The position numbers and the translations under genes are program-made. Positions 33,841-46,215 of a stretch of DNA of 64,000 nt are shown in pieces (within the stretch, counting starts at the first letter, position 1; each line of letters begins with the position of its first letter). Location of the stretch: the NCBI GenBank assembly GCA_904066235.2, contig CAJFCV020000001.1, forward strand, positions 10,969,291 to 11,033,290, written 5' to 3'. This stretch comes from Bursaphelenchus xylophilus (Eukaryota; Nematoda; Chromadorea; Rhabditida; Aphelenchoididae). Below the pieces are notes generated by a model that worked only from the letters and a program-made list of their open reading frames with translations, had not been told where the DNA came from and searched no databases.

Positions 33841-36291
33841 TGGGAAAATTCTAAAATTTCTAGTCCGAATTCAAGGCCAAGAGCCCATAGAAAACGAAGA
33901 ACAAAAAAGGGCCAAAAATGTTTCTAGATGCCCTTAGGGCTTCCCAATTACACTACAAAACAGAACCAGCAGAAAGAAAAGGCCAATCTGGATTAAACCG
34001 ATCCCTTGAAAATAACCCTTCTCCAGCTCTACACGACTTCATTATGAGTAACGATAATCCTACAGTAAACCGAGGGCCTTGTGATATCTTGTAAATCGTG
34101 CTTTCAATGAAAAAATGGGGGAAATAAACGGTTTTGTTGCGGGATTACAAAAAAAATTTTAAAAACAAATTTCCAAATCATTATTACATCGATGAGAAAT
34201 CAGTCCTAAAGGGGGAATTACCGCTTTTTTTTGAGCGAAATTTTGTCGATTTCTTGCCGAAAATCGCGATTTTTTGAGAGAAACTTAATACCATGACTTC
34301 GTGGAAAAAATCAAAAAATTTGAGCAAAACCTGGGCCAAAATTGAGCCCAAAAAAGCGCTTTTGTTTTGCAGATTCTCGACAAAACAAAGTGCAAGAGAA
34401 CAAAATGAATTCTGATGGTTGAAGGCAGCAACCCTCGACCTCCCCGTTCTGACGTTCCAAAACGCGAAAGAGCGCGACAAGCTGATTCGAAAAACGGGCC
34501 GGGTAAAAAGCAGTACGGGTGGTCTTATGAAAAAAGAATTGCGGAACGAAAGTGGGCACAAAACGTGGCCCTTCGACGGGCATTACACACGGCGACTGAA
34601 CTTTGAACTGCTTGGGAATTCGTATGGAAATTCTGTTTGCAATTTTTGTTTATTGAGGCTCTAGCGGCCAATTGAGGTGTAATGAAGAGGCTGGATGTAA
34701 TTTAGCGAAGCGAGAAAGCTTCTAGATTTTATAGACATTTACAAGTTATGAATCAAAAAAAAAACGAAAAATTTTGATTTTTCGAAATTAAAAGTCCCAT
34801 TATCCGGCTATTTCTGCATAACGCGATCTCAAATTTAAGAAAAGGGCTTAGAAATCTCATTTCATTCACTAGATATTTTAAAAATTTCGGAACAAAAAAC
34901 GCGATTTTTTGAACTTTAAAGTTTCATATCTCTACCACTTGTGCATAACGCGGTCTGATATTTTCCAAAGATACTCTCGATGCCCTAAATTTTGTCTGTT
35001 TTAAGTCTGGTTTAGATCGAAAAAGATTTTTTCTCAAAGTTGATATTACACTTGACCACCTCCTCCTCCCTCTCCCAAAATGTAACTGTGGACTCGGCGT
35101 GCGTTGACGAACCCATTAAGATATTTGACCGGGCACCTGACTTGCCGATTTAATCCCCCAAGGCCGCTTATCTCGTCCATCTGTCAAAACAAACAACAAG
35201 TTCGCCTGTCCGCTGTCACCCCCAAAAATTACAAAACGCCAATTCACAACAAGTGTAAATGCGAAGGTGTTTCGTAACACGGATGACAAAGCTGTTTTGC
35301 AGAATAAAGCGGAAAATAGGATTATAGGCCTTTTAGGGGGGAAATCCAGAAAATACGTCATTGGGGGTACTGTAACACAGCTAATTACAGTATCTATGGT
35401 ACGGGAAATTTTTTAGATATACTCTATTGCTAGTAGTGTTCGAAAATAGGTCGCTTTTGCCGATATATTGCTGATAAAGTAACGTCATCATGACGGATTT
35501 TCTGGAATTTGCCCATAAAACAGTAATCTATGCAAGTCTGGTTAAAAGAAATTTTTTTGCGTTATAAGGAATTTATTATGCGTTTTTAAGTACCCCGAAT
35601 TTTCAGAATAAAATGTGTCAAGATGACAGATTTTTTGGAATTTTATCACATTTTTTTTGGAACTGTTTTCGGAAAATATCCCCAGGAAACGACGCTGCCA
35701 GAAGTCACGTGTTTTCGCCCAATTCCGTGGATTAGAGTGACGTCTAATACCTTCGAATAAAGGGAACGCTATCAAAAGCCCTACAACAACATAGTCTCGT
35801 GTCTGATCGACGACCCTTTCAGACGCCGTAATCAGCTCAGGATTTGTTACAACGTGCGCGGATCTCGCAGATTCCGATGAAAAGGCATATTAATACAACA
35901 TATAGAATTGCTGATAAAAAACATGGCTAAAATGCGGGGAGTTTTTTCGAATATACACAGTCATATGGCTAATATCGTGACTTAAACTGGTAATTAAAAA
36001 AAGGTCGGCATGTGAGAAGCATGGGGAATTTACAAAAAATTGGATGGTAGAGCACGTGAAAAGTGCAAAGAAAAAAATTTTAAAATAGGAAATAGGGATG
36101 CTGACCGGTCAAATGGGTGTTTTACAGAGTTTCGGGTGGCGTGATAACGTCAAAATCATCAATAAAACATGGTTATAGACAAAACTAATAATGTAGAAGT
36201 TAAAATTGCTCAATAATTTTGCGCCAAAATGCCTAGTTTTTGGCTCTAAAAAGGGAAAATTTTGAAATTTTTTTTTGGAGATTGACCGAAT
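33841..36291. other. Intergenic stretch, no supported gene
   Basis: Holds two lone GTCATGATGAC-type ends in the same orientation (35481-35512 and 35607-35643), several CTGCATAACGCG words (34810, 34940) and a GC-richer patch at 35060-35200. A plus-strand frame near 34419-34664 lacks an acceptor or ATG that makes it convincing. Confidence 0.45.
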
Positions 36292-36577
36292 TGTTTGACC
36301 AGAGCTCTTTTCCCAACCCCGAAGGATCGTCCCAAGAAGATGCCAGCCGACCGAACCCGTTCCACCGTGACCCATCGGCCCCCCAATCCTTGGACTTCGC
36401 CATGGGCTGTCCAGCCCCCAAGTTCCCAGGAAATTTGAATAAACCAGGAAGTATAAATACAACAGACAATCCCAATATCTTTTAATTTTGTCTCGGGATT
36501 TTCGGTTGTTTGTGTGTGTGCCTCATCTCGTCTCAATAAACCCTCTACTCTTCTTACTTTGGATTGGTCATCGTGTA
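36292..36577 (+). mobile_element. Possible solo LTR of a retrotransposon
   Basis: The layout is LTR-like: it starts TGTTTGACC, has a GC-rich U3-like part, TATAAATA at 36452-36459, AATAAA at 36535-36540, and is followed immediately by TGGTGTCATTGGG (36578 onward), which resembles a tRNA primer-binding site. The right end reads GTGTA where CA is expected, and no second LTR or gag/pol frame is seen, so this is a suggestion. Confidence 0.35.
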
Positions 36578-36913
36578 TGGTGTCATTGGGTCCTGACCGG
36601 TTTGACTGGTGAAATTCTAGCCCTAATCCCTTTTACGGAGTAAAAAATATTTGAAAAAATTTAGAAAGTAAAATAATTTCGAATTCAGACCCTGTTGTTG
36701 CCCATTTTTTCCCATTCGGATACCCGATCTCCCTCCAACAGCAGAGTTATTCATAGATCGTTGAAATCCAATGCTCTTGAAACATTTATTACGCCGGCCG
36801 CTTGTCCCTCCAAAATTAGCCATCTGAGCCTTTCAAAATCGCTGCTGTCTGTCAACAACATCTCAGTTTACGAACGCTGCAAAAATTAAGGGGGGAATTA
36901 AAAGAAAGTTCGA

Positions 36914-37210
36914 GAAAACATGTCATGATGACATAATTAATGACTTAATTTTTATGGAAAAGGTTGAGGATGAAAGTTAAATGCGATTTTGAACAGAATA
37001 AAAATTTTCCCTCAGGCAAAAATAACCGGATTTGGATGGTTTTAAGGGAATTCCAAAAAATCCGTCATGATGACACGCTTTGACAACGGATTTTTTGAAG
37101 ATTTGCTATCAAAAATAGATTCTAGATAAAATGGGTATCACTCGAAAAATTTGTGGTCATAAATTACCTCTATTTATCGTATCTATCACCGCGATGACGG
37201 ATTTTTTCGG
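36914..37210. mobile_element. GTCATGATGAC-type element (37051-37210) with an extra lone end to its left
   Basis: Left end TTCCAAAAAATCCGTCATGA at 37051 and right end GCGATGACGGATTTTTTCGG at 37191-37210. A further ATGTCATGATGACAT palindrome sits at about 36919. Confidence 0.65.
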
Positions 37211-38445
37211 ACTTTGACCTGAAAACACTGTCAAAACAAAGTTCCCGCTCCCAAGACAAGTTCAAAACAAGAAAATAGGTTCGAAAATCGACCTCCCAGC
37301 TCCTAATCTGCAGACATAAAGAACACTGTAGCAAGTCCGCTCCCACGAAAATCGAACCAAATAATGTCTTTTGACTGTTTTTTTGCCAGATGCACTCGGG
37401 AGAAAGCGGAAAGTGCACTGTTTTGCGATTCTGTTGACGGATGTTGGCTGCACGTGGATGGGGAATACAGTAAAAATAGCAAAAATGGGGGCAAATTATT
37501 TTGTCAGCGCCCATCTACAATTTTGAAATGACATTGAGGTCAGCAAAAAAGTGGGCAAAAAGAGTAAATAAAGATTGCATTTTTTGTAAAATACGAATTG
37601 AATTATGTGCAAAGTTTTTTCATCATTTTCACAAACATTTTTCAACAAAAAAAGTAAAAAAATAAAAGCCAAAAATTGAAAAAAATCAAACTTTCGGTAA
37701 CTTCAAGCCGTATTTTTAGAGAAATTTTCTTTAATATAGTCGTATTTTACCCTGAATATTATTTTTCTTTTTCTCTATAGGGCTTCTAGCAATCTATAGA
37801 GCTTCTAGAAAAAAATATTTCAAAAAATAAAAAAAAAATAAAAAAAATGCCACCCCTTACCCCACCCAGATTCTACCGTCCTCTACACTCTTTTACTGAC
37901 CCGTATATCACATTTTCCCATTATCTCCCACATTTTTGCATCTAAATTTTGAGCTTCTGCTATAGCACCTCCACTTAGCACCCCTAAACTAATACAACTC
38001 AAGTAGCCCCCAATATAATCTCAAATCTCGGAAGTTTTGCCAACTTTTGCCCTCAAATATGATCCCCTCAACGTTTGCAAGCGCCGGCTCGCTCGTCATA
38101 ATCGCCCTCCCAAATCCTCGTCGTAATTAACTCTTGGCCCAAGAACTAATGAAATCCTTTTTTCTTCGCTCCGCTTCCCGTCGCCCGCAGGGCCCCCAAA
38201 AATCCGGTATCCAAATTCGGTGGCCCTGAAAACATGTTTTTACATTGAGCCGAATTTGTGCACGTTGATGGCCTTTGCTCGCGAGGTTTTAATTGGATAC
38301 GGTCACATGGCATTTTATGATGAATATTGGAGGAAAAAGGGGCGAAAAAAAGGTGGGTAGGAATGGGTAAATGTAAACACTCGGCGCTTGTTTTGACACT
38401 GAAAACATTTCGGTTACGTGCAGTTGTGAAAAGTGTAGAATTACA
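37211..38445. other. Non-coding stretch with a GC-richer patch at 38050-38330
   Basis: Two CGTATTTTAC/GTAAAATACG decamers (37586, 37741). The 38050-38330 patch contains TAATTAA and AATTGGATA words and no exon. No gene seen. Confidence 0.4.
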
Positions 38446-38578
38446 AAAAACATGTCATGATGACATATTTTTCGGAATTTTCGGAAATTTCTAGTTATAA
38501 AACGCGATTATATACTCGATGATTTTAAGAGTAAAATTTCGAAGTAAATCACGAGCAAAGAAAATAGTTACAAGCAAA

Positions 38579-38746
38579 TTCCAGAAAATCCGTCATGATG
38601 ACACTAATAAAACTCAAAATTTCAGCCTTTTGCTGGGCCAAACTGAGTATCTTGTGGACTAAAGCTACCATTAAAAAATTTATTACTCCCGAAATTATTA
38701 GAATAGCCAAATTCTTCTATCACGATGACGCATTTTCTTGAATTTC
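38579..38746. mobile_element. GTCATGATGAC-type element, with a lone end 130 bp to its left
   Basis: Left end TTCCAGAAAATCCGTCATGA and right end CACGATGACGCATTTTCTTG with AATT. The lone end at about 38451-38478 reads CATGTCATGATGACATATTT. Confidence 0.7.
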
Positions 38747-40466
38747 CCAAAAATTCGCTTAAAAATTCAATCTTCAGGGTTCAAAATCAAAATTTCACAA
38801 AAAAAATAAACTGTAAAATTTACATTTTCAATTCCTGCACGTACGAAAAACTAATTACCCAGTCATACCACATAAACATCAAGAAATTTACATATCATTA
38901 GTACTTTGACACAAATAAACTTGGTTGTAAAACACCTGGCAGTTTTTTGGAACCAAATAAACAAAAAACAAGACCAACAGAGAAGTTTGTAATCCTATTT
39001 TACATGATTCTGTTATTGAAAATAAAAAATAATCAAAAAAAAGCAAGAAAAAAGGGCGATTCGTGCGAAAAGAGAAGCAAAAAATCGATAAATCTCGCGG
39101 ATTCATACGCGCTGCAAGAGGCTTTCTTTTTCAGAGCGCATTCTCTTCGGATCCACGTCACTGGATTCGAAAAAGAATCGAAAATCAGGGGAAAGCGCGC
39201 ATTTTTCGCAAAATTCCGAGGAAAATCGTTGCAAACCCCGAAAAACGTGAGCCAAAAAAGGCGAAAATCACGCTGAAAGAAGCACAGGGCTTTTTCAAAA
39301 GTGGTGAACAAAACTTTTTATCGATCGCTCTCCCGCATCACCCCTCTTTTCGCCTTCCAAAAACATCAAGTACAGCGTAAAAAAAGGGAAAAAAAAGTTT
39401 GACCACATAAACGGTAGTGCATATAGGTTGGCTCCCTAATAAGAAGCGGCCGGAATGCGGGTTATAACGCGCCGGCTATGCATATTTTAGCGTGCCCTCG
39501 CGCCGGTAAACAACTCCATTTTTGGGGATATGATCTCTGCGGGAATGGAGAAGCGCTTAACCCGGAAGGATTACTGGTAATGAGTGAAAAACATTGTTTT
39601 TGGTGAGTAGTTTATAGAAGGTAGAGAGTGGTACAGGAGTCTGCAAAACCTGCGGTTTGAAAGCAATTAGAGCGGGGGTTTGTTGTGTTGTACTTGAGAA
39701 GAGATGGAAAACGTGCGGAAAACTGGTACAGTCGGGAAACTAGGACTATTAAACAGACAAAATAGATTTTCCATAGTATATATCACATTTCTATAACGTC
39801 TGAGTTACTATATACCCATAAAAATCGTCAAAATCACCAATTCAGGCAATTTCTTGGCATTCCGCAACAACCCGGGAAATTTGAAAATTGAACTGCATAA
39901 ATCACAACAAGACAAATCATTGGCCTTCTGACCTCATTATTACCCGCTATAGTACTTGTCAACTTCCTAAAAAGGCTATTTAAATTCAATTTTTGGCATT
40001 CCGCAACAGTCCAGAAAATTTAAAAGTTCATAAATCTGATTTTCAAAACAAGCAAAACGCTATTCTAGCCGCACGAAAAATCATCCCTACAGTATTGCAC
40101 TTTTATTTGATATCAAGATATAACATCGGGAAAAGGGCCAAAAGTCAACAAAACCCGCTAAAAGTGCAGAATACAATAAGCGATGACACATTTTGAATAA
40201 ATCAGCGCCCCCCATTAGCCGCAAAAACACACGAATTAAATGTGAGAGAGGTGTGAGCGAAGAAAAAACAACACGTAGTGCGTGAAAGATGACGCAGTGT
40301 GGAGGGCGTGTTGGCGTACGGTAGACCGAAGGTGTAAATACAAAAGTAATAACAACGAAACTCGGCGGCCGAAAATAGAGGCCCTGCAAATGTATAGGGG
40401 AAGATAAGAGGATTGCAAAGGATGACAAAGGAGCTCGCAACAAAATAAGATTTTATCAAATTTGCA
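38747..40466. other. Intergenic stretch with a GC-rich motif-bearing patch at 39415-39590
   Basis: The patch contains GGTTATAACGCGCCGGCT and ATGCATATTTTAGC, homeodomain/POU-like words, in otherwise AT-rich DNA. Frames at 38947-39380 and 40087-40443 are open only by chance as far as I can tell: no splice support and no recognisable protein. Confidence 0.4.
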
Positions 40467-40756
40467 GAAAATAAGTCATCATGACGTATTTTGTAATGGG
40501 CAAAAAACGTGGGTAGTTGTAAAATTTACAATGACGAGTGTTGCCAAGGAAATTTGGATACTATTCGCGTCATTTTAGAGATACAGCAAAATCTAAAAAA
40601 TCCGTCATTATGACATCAAAAATTAAAATTTCAAACCGATTTTTTAATACAAACCAATTCTATGACAAGTAGGCTATCTGTTTAAAATTTATTTTTAGCT
40701 ATACCACTAAGAATCACAATTCTAAAAGAATCACGATGACGGATTTTCTAGAATCT
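40467..40756. mobile_element. GTCATGATGAC-type element (about 40590-40756) plus lone end
   Basis: AAAAAATCCGTCATTATGAC on the left and CACGATGACGGATTTTCTAG on the right; a lone GTCATCATGACGTATTTT at about 40472. Confidence 0.65.
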
Positions 40757-41559
40757 CCCAAATTCCCCCCGGAATAACAAATCTGATTAAATTAAAAAAA
40801 AGTTATGCCTAAAAAGGCAAAAGAACGTTGTTTTGTTATTGGAAAAAACATTGCAAACGGAAAAACATGGAATGCACAGCCATCCACTCCTCAACGGAGT
40901 AATCCGCCCCAAAAACCGCTTTTTAAATGCATTAAAATGTATTTGAACTATTACAATAAATCAAACGACCAAACACCACAAACACTGTGAAAACGAAGCC
41001 CCCTCATGCGTTCGAAACCTCAAACCCAATGGGAACATATTTTTAGGATGCCCGAGGCATTGAGCGTAAAATAAAAAAAGAAAACGTGGAAAAAGAAATC
41101 GTTTTTTTTGGTCTTGGAGAAGGGATGTTATTTACGTGCAGGCCAAAGAATTGTTATCGTAAATACCAACAAAACCGCGAGTAAAGGCGAGTGTAAACAA
41201 GAGGGGGATCGATAAAAAAAAGTGAGGCGATTTGCAAGGCGTTGCAAAAAAAATTGCTTTTTTAGAGAAAAAATTGGAAAAAATCAAAAAGAATTGGGGA
41301 AAAGGCCTCAAAATTTATTTTAATGGAAATTTTAAAGTCTACTAACACAAAATCAAACGATTTTAGAACTAAAAACGGCATAAAAATTTAAAAAATCTAC
41401 AAGCAATTTATAAAATCAACCTTTTTGTATATGTCATCATGACGACTTTTATTGAAAAATATCAAAAATCGAAAATTCAAGGCTTTTTTCGCAAATCTCA
41501 AATAAAAAATTAAACAAAATCCGCAGCAAGATCTCCGAGTTCCGCACGGAAATCTGGGG

Positions 41560-41800
41560 GAAAACACGCAAAAAGTGGATGCCACCGGGTGTTTCGCTGA
41601 TTCTCCGGGAAGATTTCCCGAGGAATCCCCAACTACCTTGTCCTACTTTTCGCCGCGCCCTCGTACCGCCCTCCCACCGCGCGTAAATCAGGCCAAATTC
41701 GAATGCAACTTGACAAAACAGCGCGGATTACGCATGCTAATCGCGGAGGCATCGGTTATAACGCCGCTTTTGCCGATCAGAAGCCGGCTCGGGAAAGGAG
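41560..41800. promoter_or_regulatory. GC-rich, motif-dense non-coding patch
   Basis: Contains GCGGATTACGCATGCTAATC (K50-homeodomain and POU-like words) and GGTTATAACGCCGC, the latter shared with 39468. Regulatory role is inferred only. Confidence 0.3.
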
Positions 41801-41929
41801 AAGATGAAGGAGAAGGCGAAGACAGTGCAGTCCTTTTCTCCCCCCGATGCCTCTGACCATCTTTCTGACCCCGCTTGTTTTCGTTTTCTGCGTCCCCCCA
41901 CTGCGAAAAGGCCGCGGCCCCCCGAAAAA

Positions 41930-42320
41930 CAGGCACAGACAGCGAGAGAAGGGCCGAGAGAGTGGGGGAAAAGGAGAACGGCAGAGAAAACGCGGGGAGA
42001 TAAAGAGAAGAGAAAATATTACGGAAAGAAGAGAGAGTGCAAGACGGTCAGAGAAGAATCGGAAGAAACCAAAGAGGAAGAGAGCATGTGACGACGAGAG
42101 GGTGGCAGAGAAAAATCGGACAGATAAAAGACTTTTCTAAAAATAGGAAAGAAAAAAGAGCGCCAGAGGGTTAGAGAAAAGCTGAAAGACAGTGGAGAGA
42201 AGAGAGAACGTGGGAAAACAAGAGAGTGGCTCGAGAAAAAAGTAAGCCAAGAAAATAAGAGTGCAAGTTGGAGAGGATTCAAAAACAAGAGAGCCCAGAG
42301 AAACGTAATAAAAGGCGCCG
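41930..42320 (+). other. Purine-rich strand-asymmetric tract
   Basis: For about 390 bases the plus strand is overwhelmingly A and G with repeated GAGAG words. No gene is supported in it. GAGA-type tracts are found at promoters in many animals, but this may simply be low-complexity sequence. Confidence 0.5.
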
Positions 42321-43139
42321 AAAGTCAGAGAACCCGAGAGATCACTGGGCCCGAAGAGAGCGCGAAGATAACGTCCGAAAATAACGGTAGCTCGGCGGAG
42401 AGTGACCGCACCACAAAACAGTAGGTAAATAACAGCAAAACACTCGCGATAAAAGTGCACTCGATGGAGCGCCGAATTCCGTGAGAGTGCACAGTGTCAG
42501 TTCCGTACCGTCGGAGCGACAGCGGACCGAGGCCGTTCTTAAGCGGCAGATTTCGCCGCGAAAGAGAGAGAGAGCCGCGGCCCAAAAACACGGGCGCTCC
42601 AAAAAGTACAACAGGTCAAACAAAGAACACTAACGCTTAATGGGGCCGAATCACATAATGGAAAAGGGAAGTAAAGGAAAAGTAAGGCAACAAAGACTAT
42701 ATTTGGCAAGTATAGGATGATTTTTGATGACTAAAACTATTAATTAGCCGGTAGAAAAGAGCTGAGATTTGGGTATAAAGGGAATTTAAAATGAAGAAAA
42801 TTAAAGCAAACGATGAAAAGTAATCAAGAAATCCGAAAAAATGGCGAAAAACGGTGGAAAACGGATTATGGGGTTAAGAAATGCCTGCGGGAAAGTATTA
42901 ATGACCACGTCATCCAACCAGCTAAAGCGCAGAGAGCCTTCCAGAGGGATTTGCTGGTTTACGGTCGGCTCAAATGTAATCGAAAACATGAAAAAAAACA
43001 GATAAGAAGTTTAAAAAAATCAATAAACCTTCAAAACAACTAAAACATCCTGCAATTTCAGCGAAAAAAGGGACGTTTCATCGAAAAAAACGGTAATATT
43101 TCACCGAAACAAATGACTTCACACCCTTCCTAATGACCT
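42321..43139. other. Non-coding stretch, nothing recognised
   Basis: Purine-rich at the left, AT-rich after 42600. A 76-codon plus-strand frame at 42813-43043 has no support beyond its ATG. Confidence 0.4.
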
Positions 43140-43860
43140 TCCCGTTCGCCAGGGCGCAGTTCGAGCCTCGCCTTTCCGCTGAACCCCATTTCTCATATCA
43201 GTGACGAGTGTTGACAACCGATAAAAGGACGATGATGAAACCCTTCCTGCCCCGATTCCGATTCCCCCCACGAAGAGCGTAGTAACCGTGTGCAGAAGAT
43301 TTCGGACGGAAAAAAGCCTGCGGCGAAGAGAGCGCGAATCGGAGAGAGAGAGAGGACAGAGTGTGGTGGAACGTTGTATTCGTATCTCTCTTCCCGTTCC
43401 CAATGTGAACATGTTGTTGGCTCGCCTCTTCTCTACCAAACAGGGGGGAACTGCCCGCGCCCTTAACGGAGCGCAGTCGTTTTTTTGGTGCGGAGCGCCT
43501 CAGGAGGCAACGAAAAAGAAATCCCGAACAGCCCGGTTTTTGGTTCGAAAGCCTCTGCCCGGCGCGCCCCCTCCCCGCAGCGCCCACTCTCTCGTCGCCC
43601 CGCTGAGAGCCCTCCGAGAAGCGGGTGCTGCCTCGGGCGGTGTTCGTTTGGTGTTTTTTCGGGGCGCAAAAACAAGAGCCCAGCGAGGGTTTCGCGATGA
43701 CGTCAGGGGCCTTGCAAAACGCGCGTCCCTGTCAACCACCGGGGATGACTAAAGATCGGTGTGGGGAGGTCCCGAAGAAACACAACGCAAATACCCCATC
43801 GGATTCTGAAGGCCAAATTGACGTCAAAGACGTGAAATGAATGAAGGCGTGCGGGAAAGG
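43140..43860. promoter_or_regulatory. CpG-island-like region with two CRE-type sites
   Basis: GC-rich and CpG-dense compared with the AT-rich flanks, notably 43480-43740. TGACGTCA occurs at 43698-43705 and the perfect palindrome TTGACGTCAA at 43818-43827. Open frames on both strands follow from the low frequency of stop codons in GC-rich DNA. It could be the promoter of a gene whose exons lie far off, or of an unannotated RNA. Confidence 0.35.
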
Positions 43861-46215
43861 GGGGCTAATTTTGAACTCGGACGGGTTTAACGTGTGCATA
43901 AGTGCATGAACTTGTCGGGAAAGTAAGCAGAACACCAGCCACTCGTCCCTACAGCAAGTACAGATGCCCTACAAAAAGTCTTGGTCCCGAAAGGAGCGGC
44001 CATTTCCCCCTCCCGGACTTTGTACTTGCCCCAGTTCCACTTCCTGATCCTCCCTCTTCCGCCCCTAACTTTAAGGATAAACAAGTCCCTCGTTTTGTCA
44101 AAGTAACTATGTAATCAATAGAGGACGCGGGTGCAAAACAATGCGTCCTTTGAAGGGATCGCGGGGTTCATGTTTGCTCGGAAGGGCTCGTAACAGGTCG
44201 CGGTCCGACAAAATGCCCTTGGATGGGCGTTGAATGAGGGGGGCTGGAGGAGCTGTAAGGGGAGTTGTCATGGAGTGGTGTTGCGAGTGCACGAGTAATC
44301 CGGAAGCGAAGGTCCTGTAAAATACGCAAATGATGTTTTCGTTTTCTCAAAAGTGCAGCAAATGCCAGACGGACGCGCGGAAAGTGAAAACTCGAAACAA
44401 AGGACACTTTTAATGGCCTCAAAGTCCATCGTAGCCAAAAATAAAGCCGACTCTGATTAGGGAAGTGCTCAGAGAAGAGCCCTCGGAATTTATACAATTT
44501 TTGCCCACAAAAAACTTGTTGTCCATCAATTAATTCCTACAAACTTTCAGCTTCCGCTTTGTGGCTACCGTTGAGAAATTCAGCAATCTTTGAAGACGAG
44601 AGCGTGTGGGAAATGAGAGAGACGATCAGAGAAAAATTTTTGGCGATATTCTTCAGCAAAACCTTTGTACAGCAAAACCTCTATATAACAAAGAATTTCA
44701 AAGGTCCCAAGACTCATTGCTTACTCAAAAAACCTCTCTACAACAAAGCCTTTCTATAACAAATGACCTTTTTGTCCCTTGTATTTCATTGTGCAGAGGT
44801 TTGCGGTTAGATTTATTACACCTATAGTGAAAAAATAACGCCAACATACTCTTTATTACTCCCCGAATATAAAAAATATAATCATCACCTTTATAATTAC
44901 ACTCGTATATTTTTAGTCCGTTTTAATATCCCCATAGCATCAACCCAATGACGCGATTCACACACCGCACAATTATATTTTATGGTGATATTCGAAAATA
45001 GATTTTGGATTTAAACTTTACAAAACACGCAACTATTACTTCGACAGCCTGCAATACTGTAGGAGGGAGGGCTCTCGTTTCGCTCGGGATCTCTGGAAAA
45101 GGCGGAGGAAATGTCGTTGAGCTGTTGGGGAGGGACTGATTGATCGGCATGTTCAATGAACATGCAAGAGTTTCAAAAATGAAGATAAAAGACCCGATAA
45201 CAAGTACACGGGTGAAGGTGGGGAGAGAGTTTTGAAAAGTCAACGAAAATTAAAAAAAAAAAAATTTTGGAAATTTTAGCATAAATCTTTTCAAACCGCG
45301 TTTTGCAGAAGCTCCAAGAGAAATTGAGGCCAAGTCTTGGACCGCGTTGTGCAGAAACAACCGAAAATTTTCGATTAAAACTTCAAAAAATCTCATTTTT
45401 ATGGGTAAAAAAACAGACCTATTGGAATCTTAACAGACGCTCTAGAGCATAGCTTTTTGAATTTCAAGCATTTCAAAGGACGATTTAGCAATTTTTCAAC
45501 AAAAATTTCCGACGTCCATACATTTGTCATACCAAGCTCAATTTCAAAATCAAAAATTCAAAATTCCAGCGAACATTTCCAAAACTTGAACCAAAAACCG
45601 GCAAGTGTTCCCTTCGGCGCGAACAATATACAACAATAACCAGCACGTAGGATAACCGTTCAATGGCCAAATAACTTTTGTGTGTAGGTTGGTTTCCCAG
45701 AACGCTTTCGTCCCATTCTTTTTGCAGCATTTTATAGGACTCTGTTTCCCACTAATTGACGGTTTTCATGACGTCGGTTTCATGGGATTTTTATGCTCTC
45801 AAATTAATTGGAAAAAAAAGTATGAAAGGAATGGGGGAAATAAAAATGTTGCCGAAAACATAACGTGTGAAAAGCTATGATCCAAGAAATACGGTAGGAC
45901 TAACGTAAGGGACAAAAAATCTGTCTATAACGAACAATCTCAGAGGTGATTTTTTGCCTGAAATTGACTATTGGCACCTATAAAATTGTTTGTTATAGAG
46001 GGGTTTTGTTGTACGGGAGTTCGTTGTGCAAAATTTTCAAATCAATTTTTTCCGATTTTTCAATTTGACAATGATTTCAAACTCGGATTCAAACAACGAA
46101 ACCCTTCTATAACAAACTTATTTTTCAGCCTCTTACCATTTGTTATACGGAGTTTTGACTGTATCTTTGCATAAAAAACTTTGTTTTAGAAACTTTGAAA
46201 AGGCTTACTTTGCCT
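43861..46215. other. Non-coding stretch with two degraded ACAACGAAC-type elements
   Basis: Pogo/Tigger-like remnants lie at about 44654-44812 (AAACCTCTATATAACAAAG ... GTGCAGAGGTTTG) and 45925-46161 (ends CGGAGTTTTGACTG then TA). A GAGAGCG core related to the 448-bp family is at 44600-44640. No gene seen. Confidence 0.45.

Noticed and set aside
34419..34664. Plus-strand frame with TLDLPVLTFQNAKERDKLIRK
   Set aside because: Looks protein-like over 25 residues and is followed by GTAAAA, but the overlapping frames are equally open and no partner exon was found.
43288..43752. 154-codon plus-strand frame in the GC-rich island
   Set aside because: Overlapping long frames exist on both strands, as expected in GC-rich DNA; arginine-rich low-complexity product, no splice or family support.
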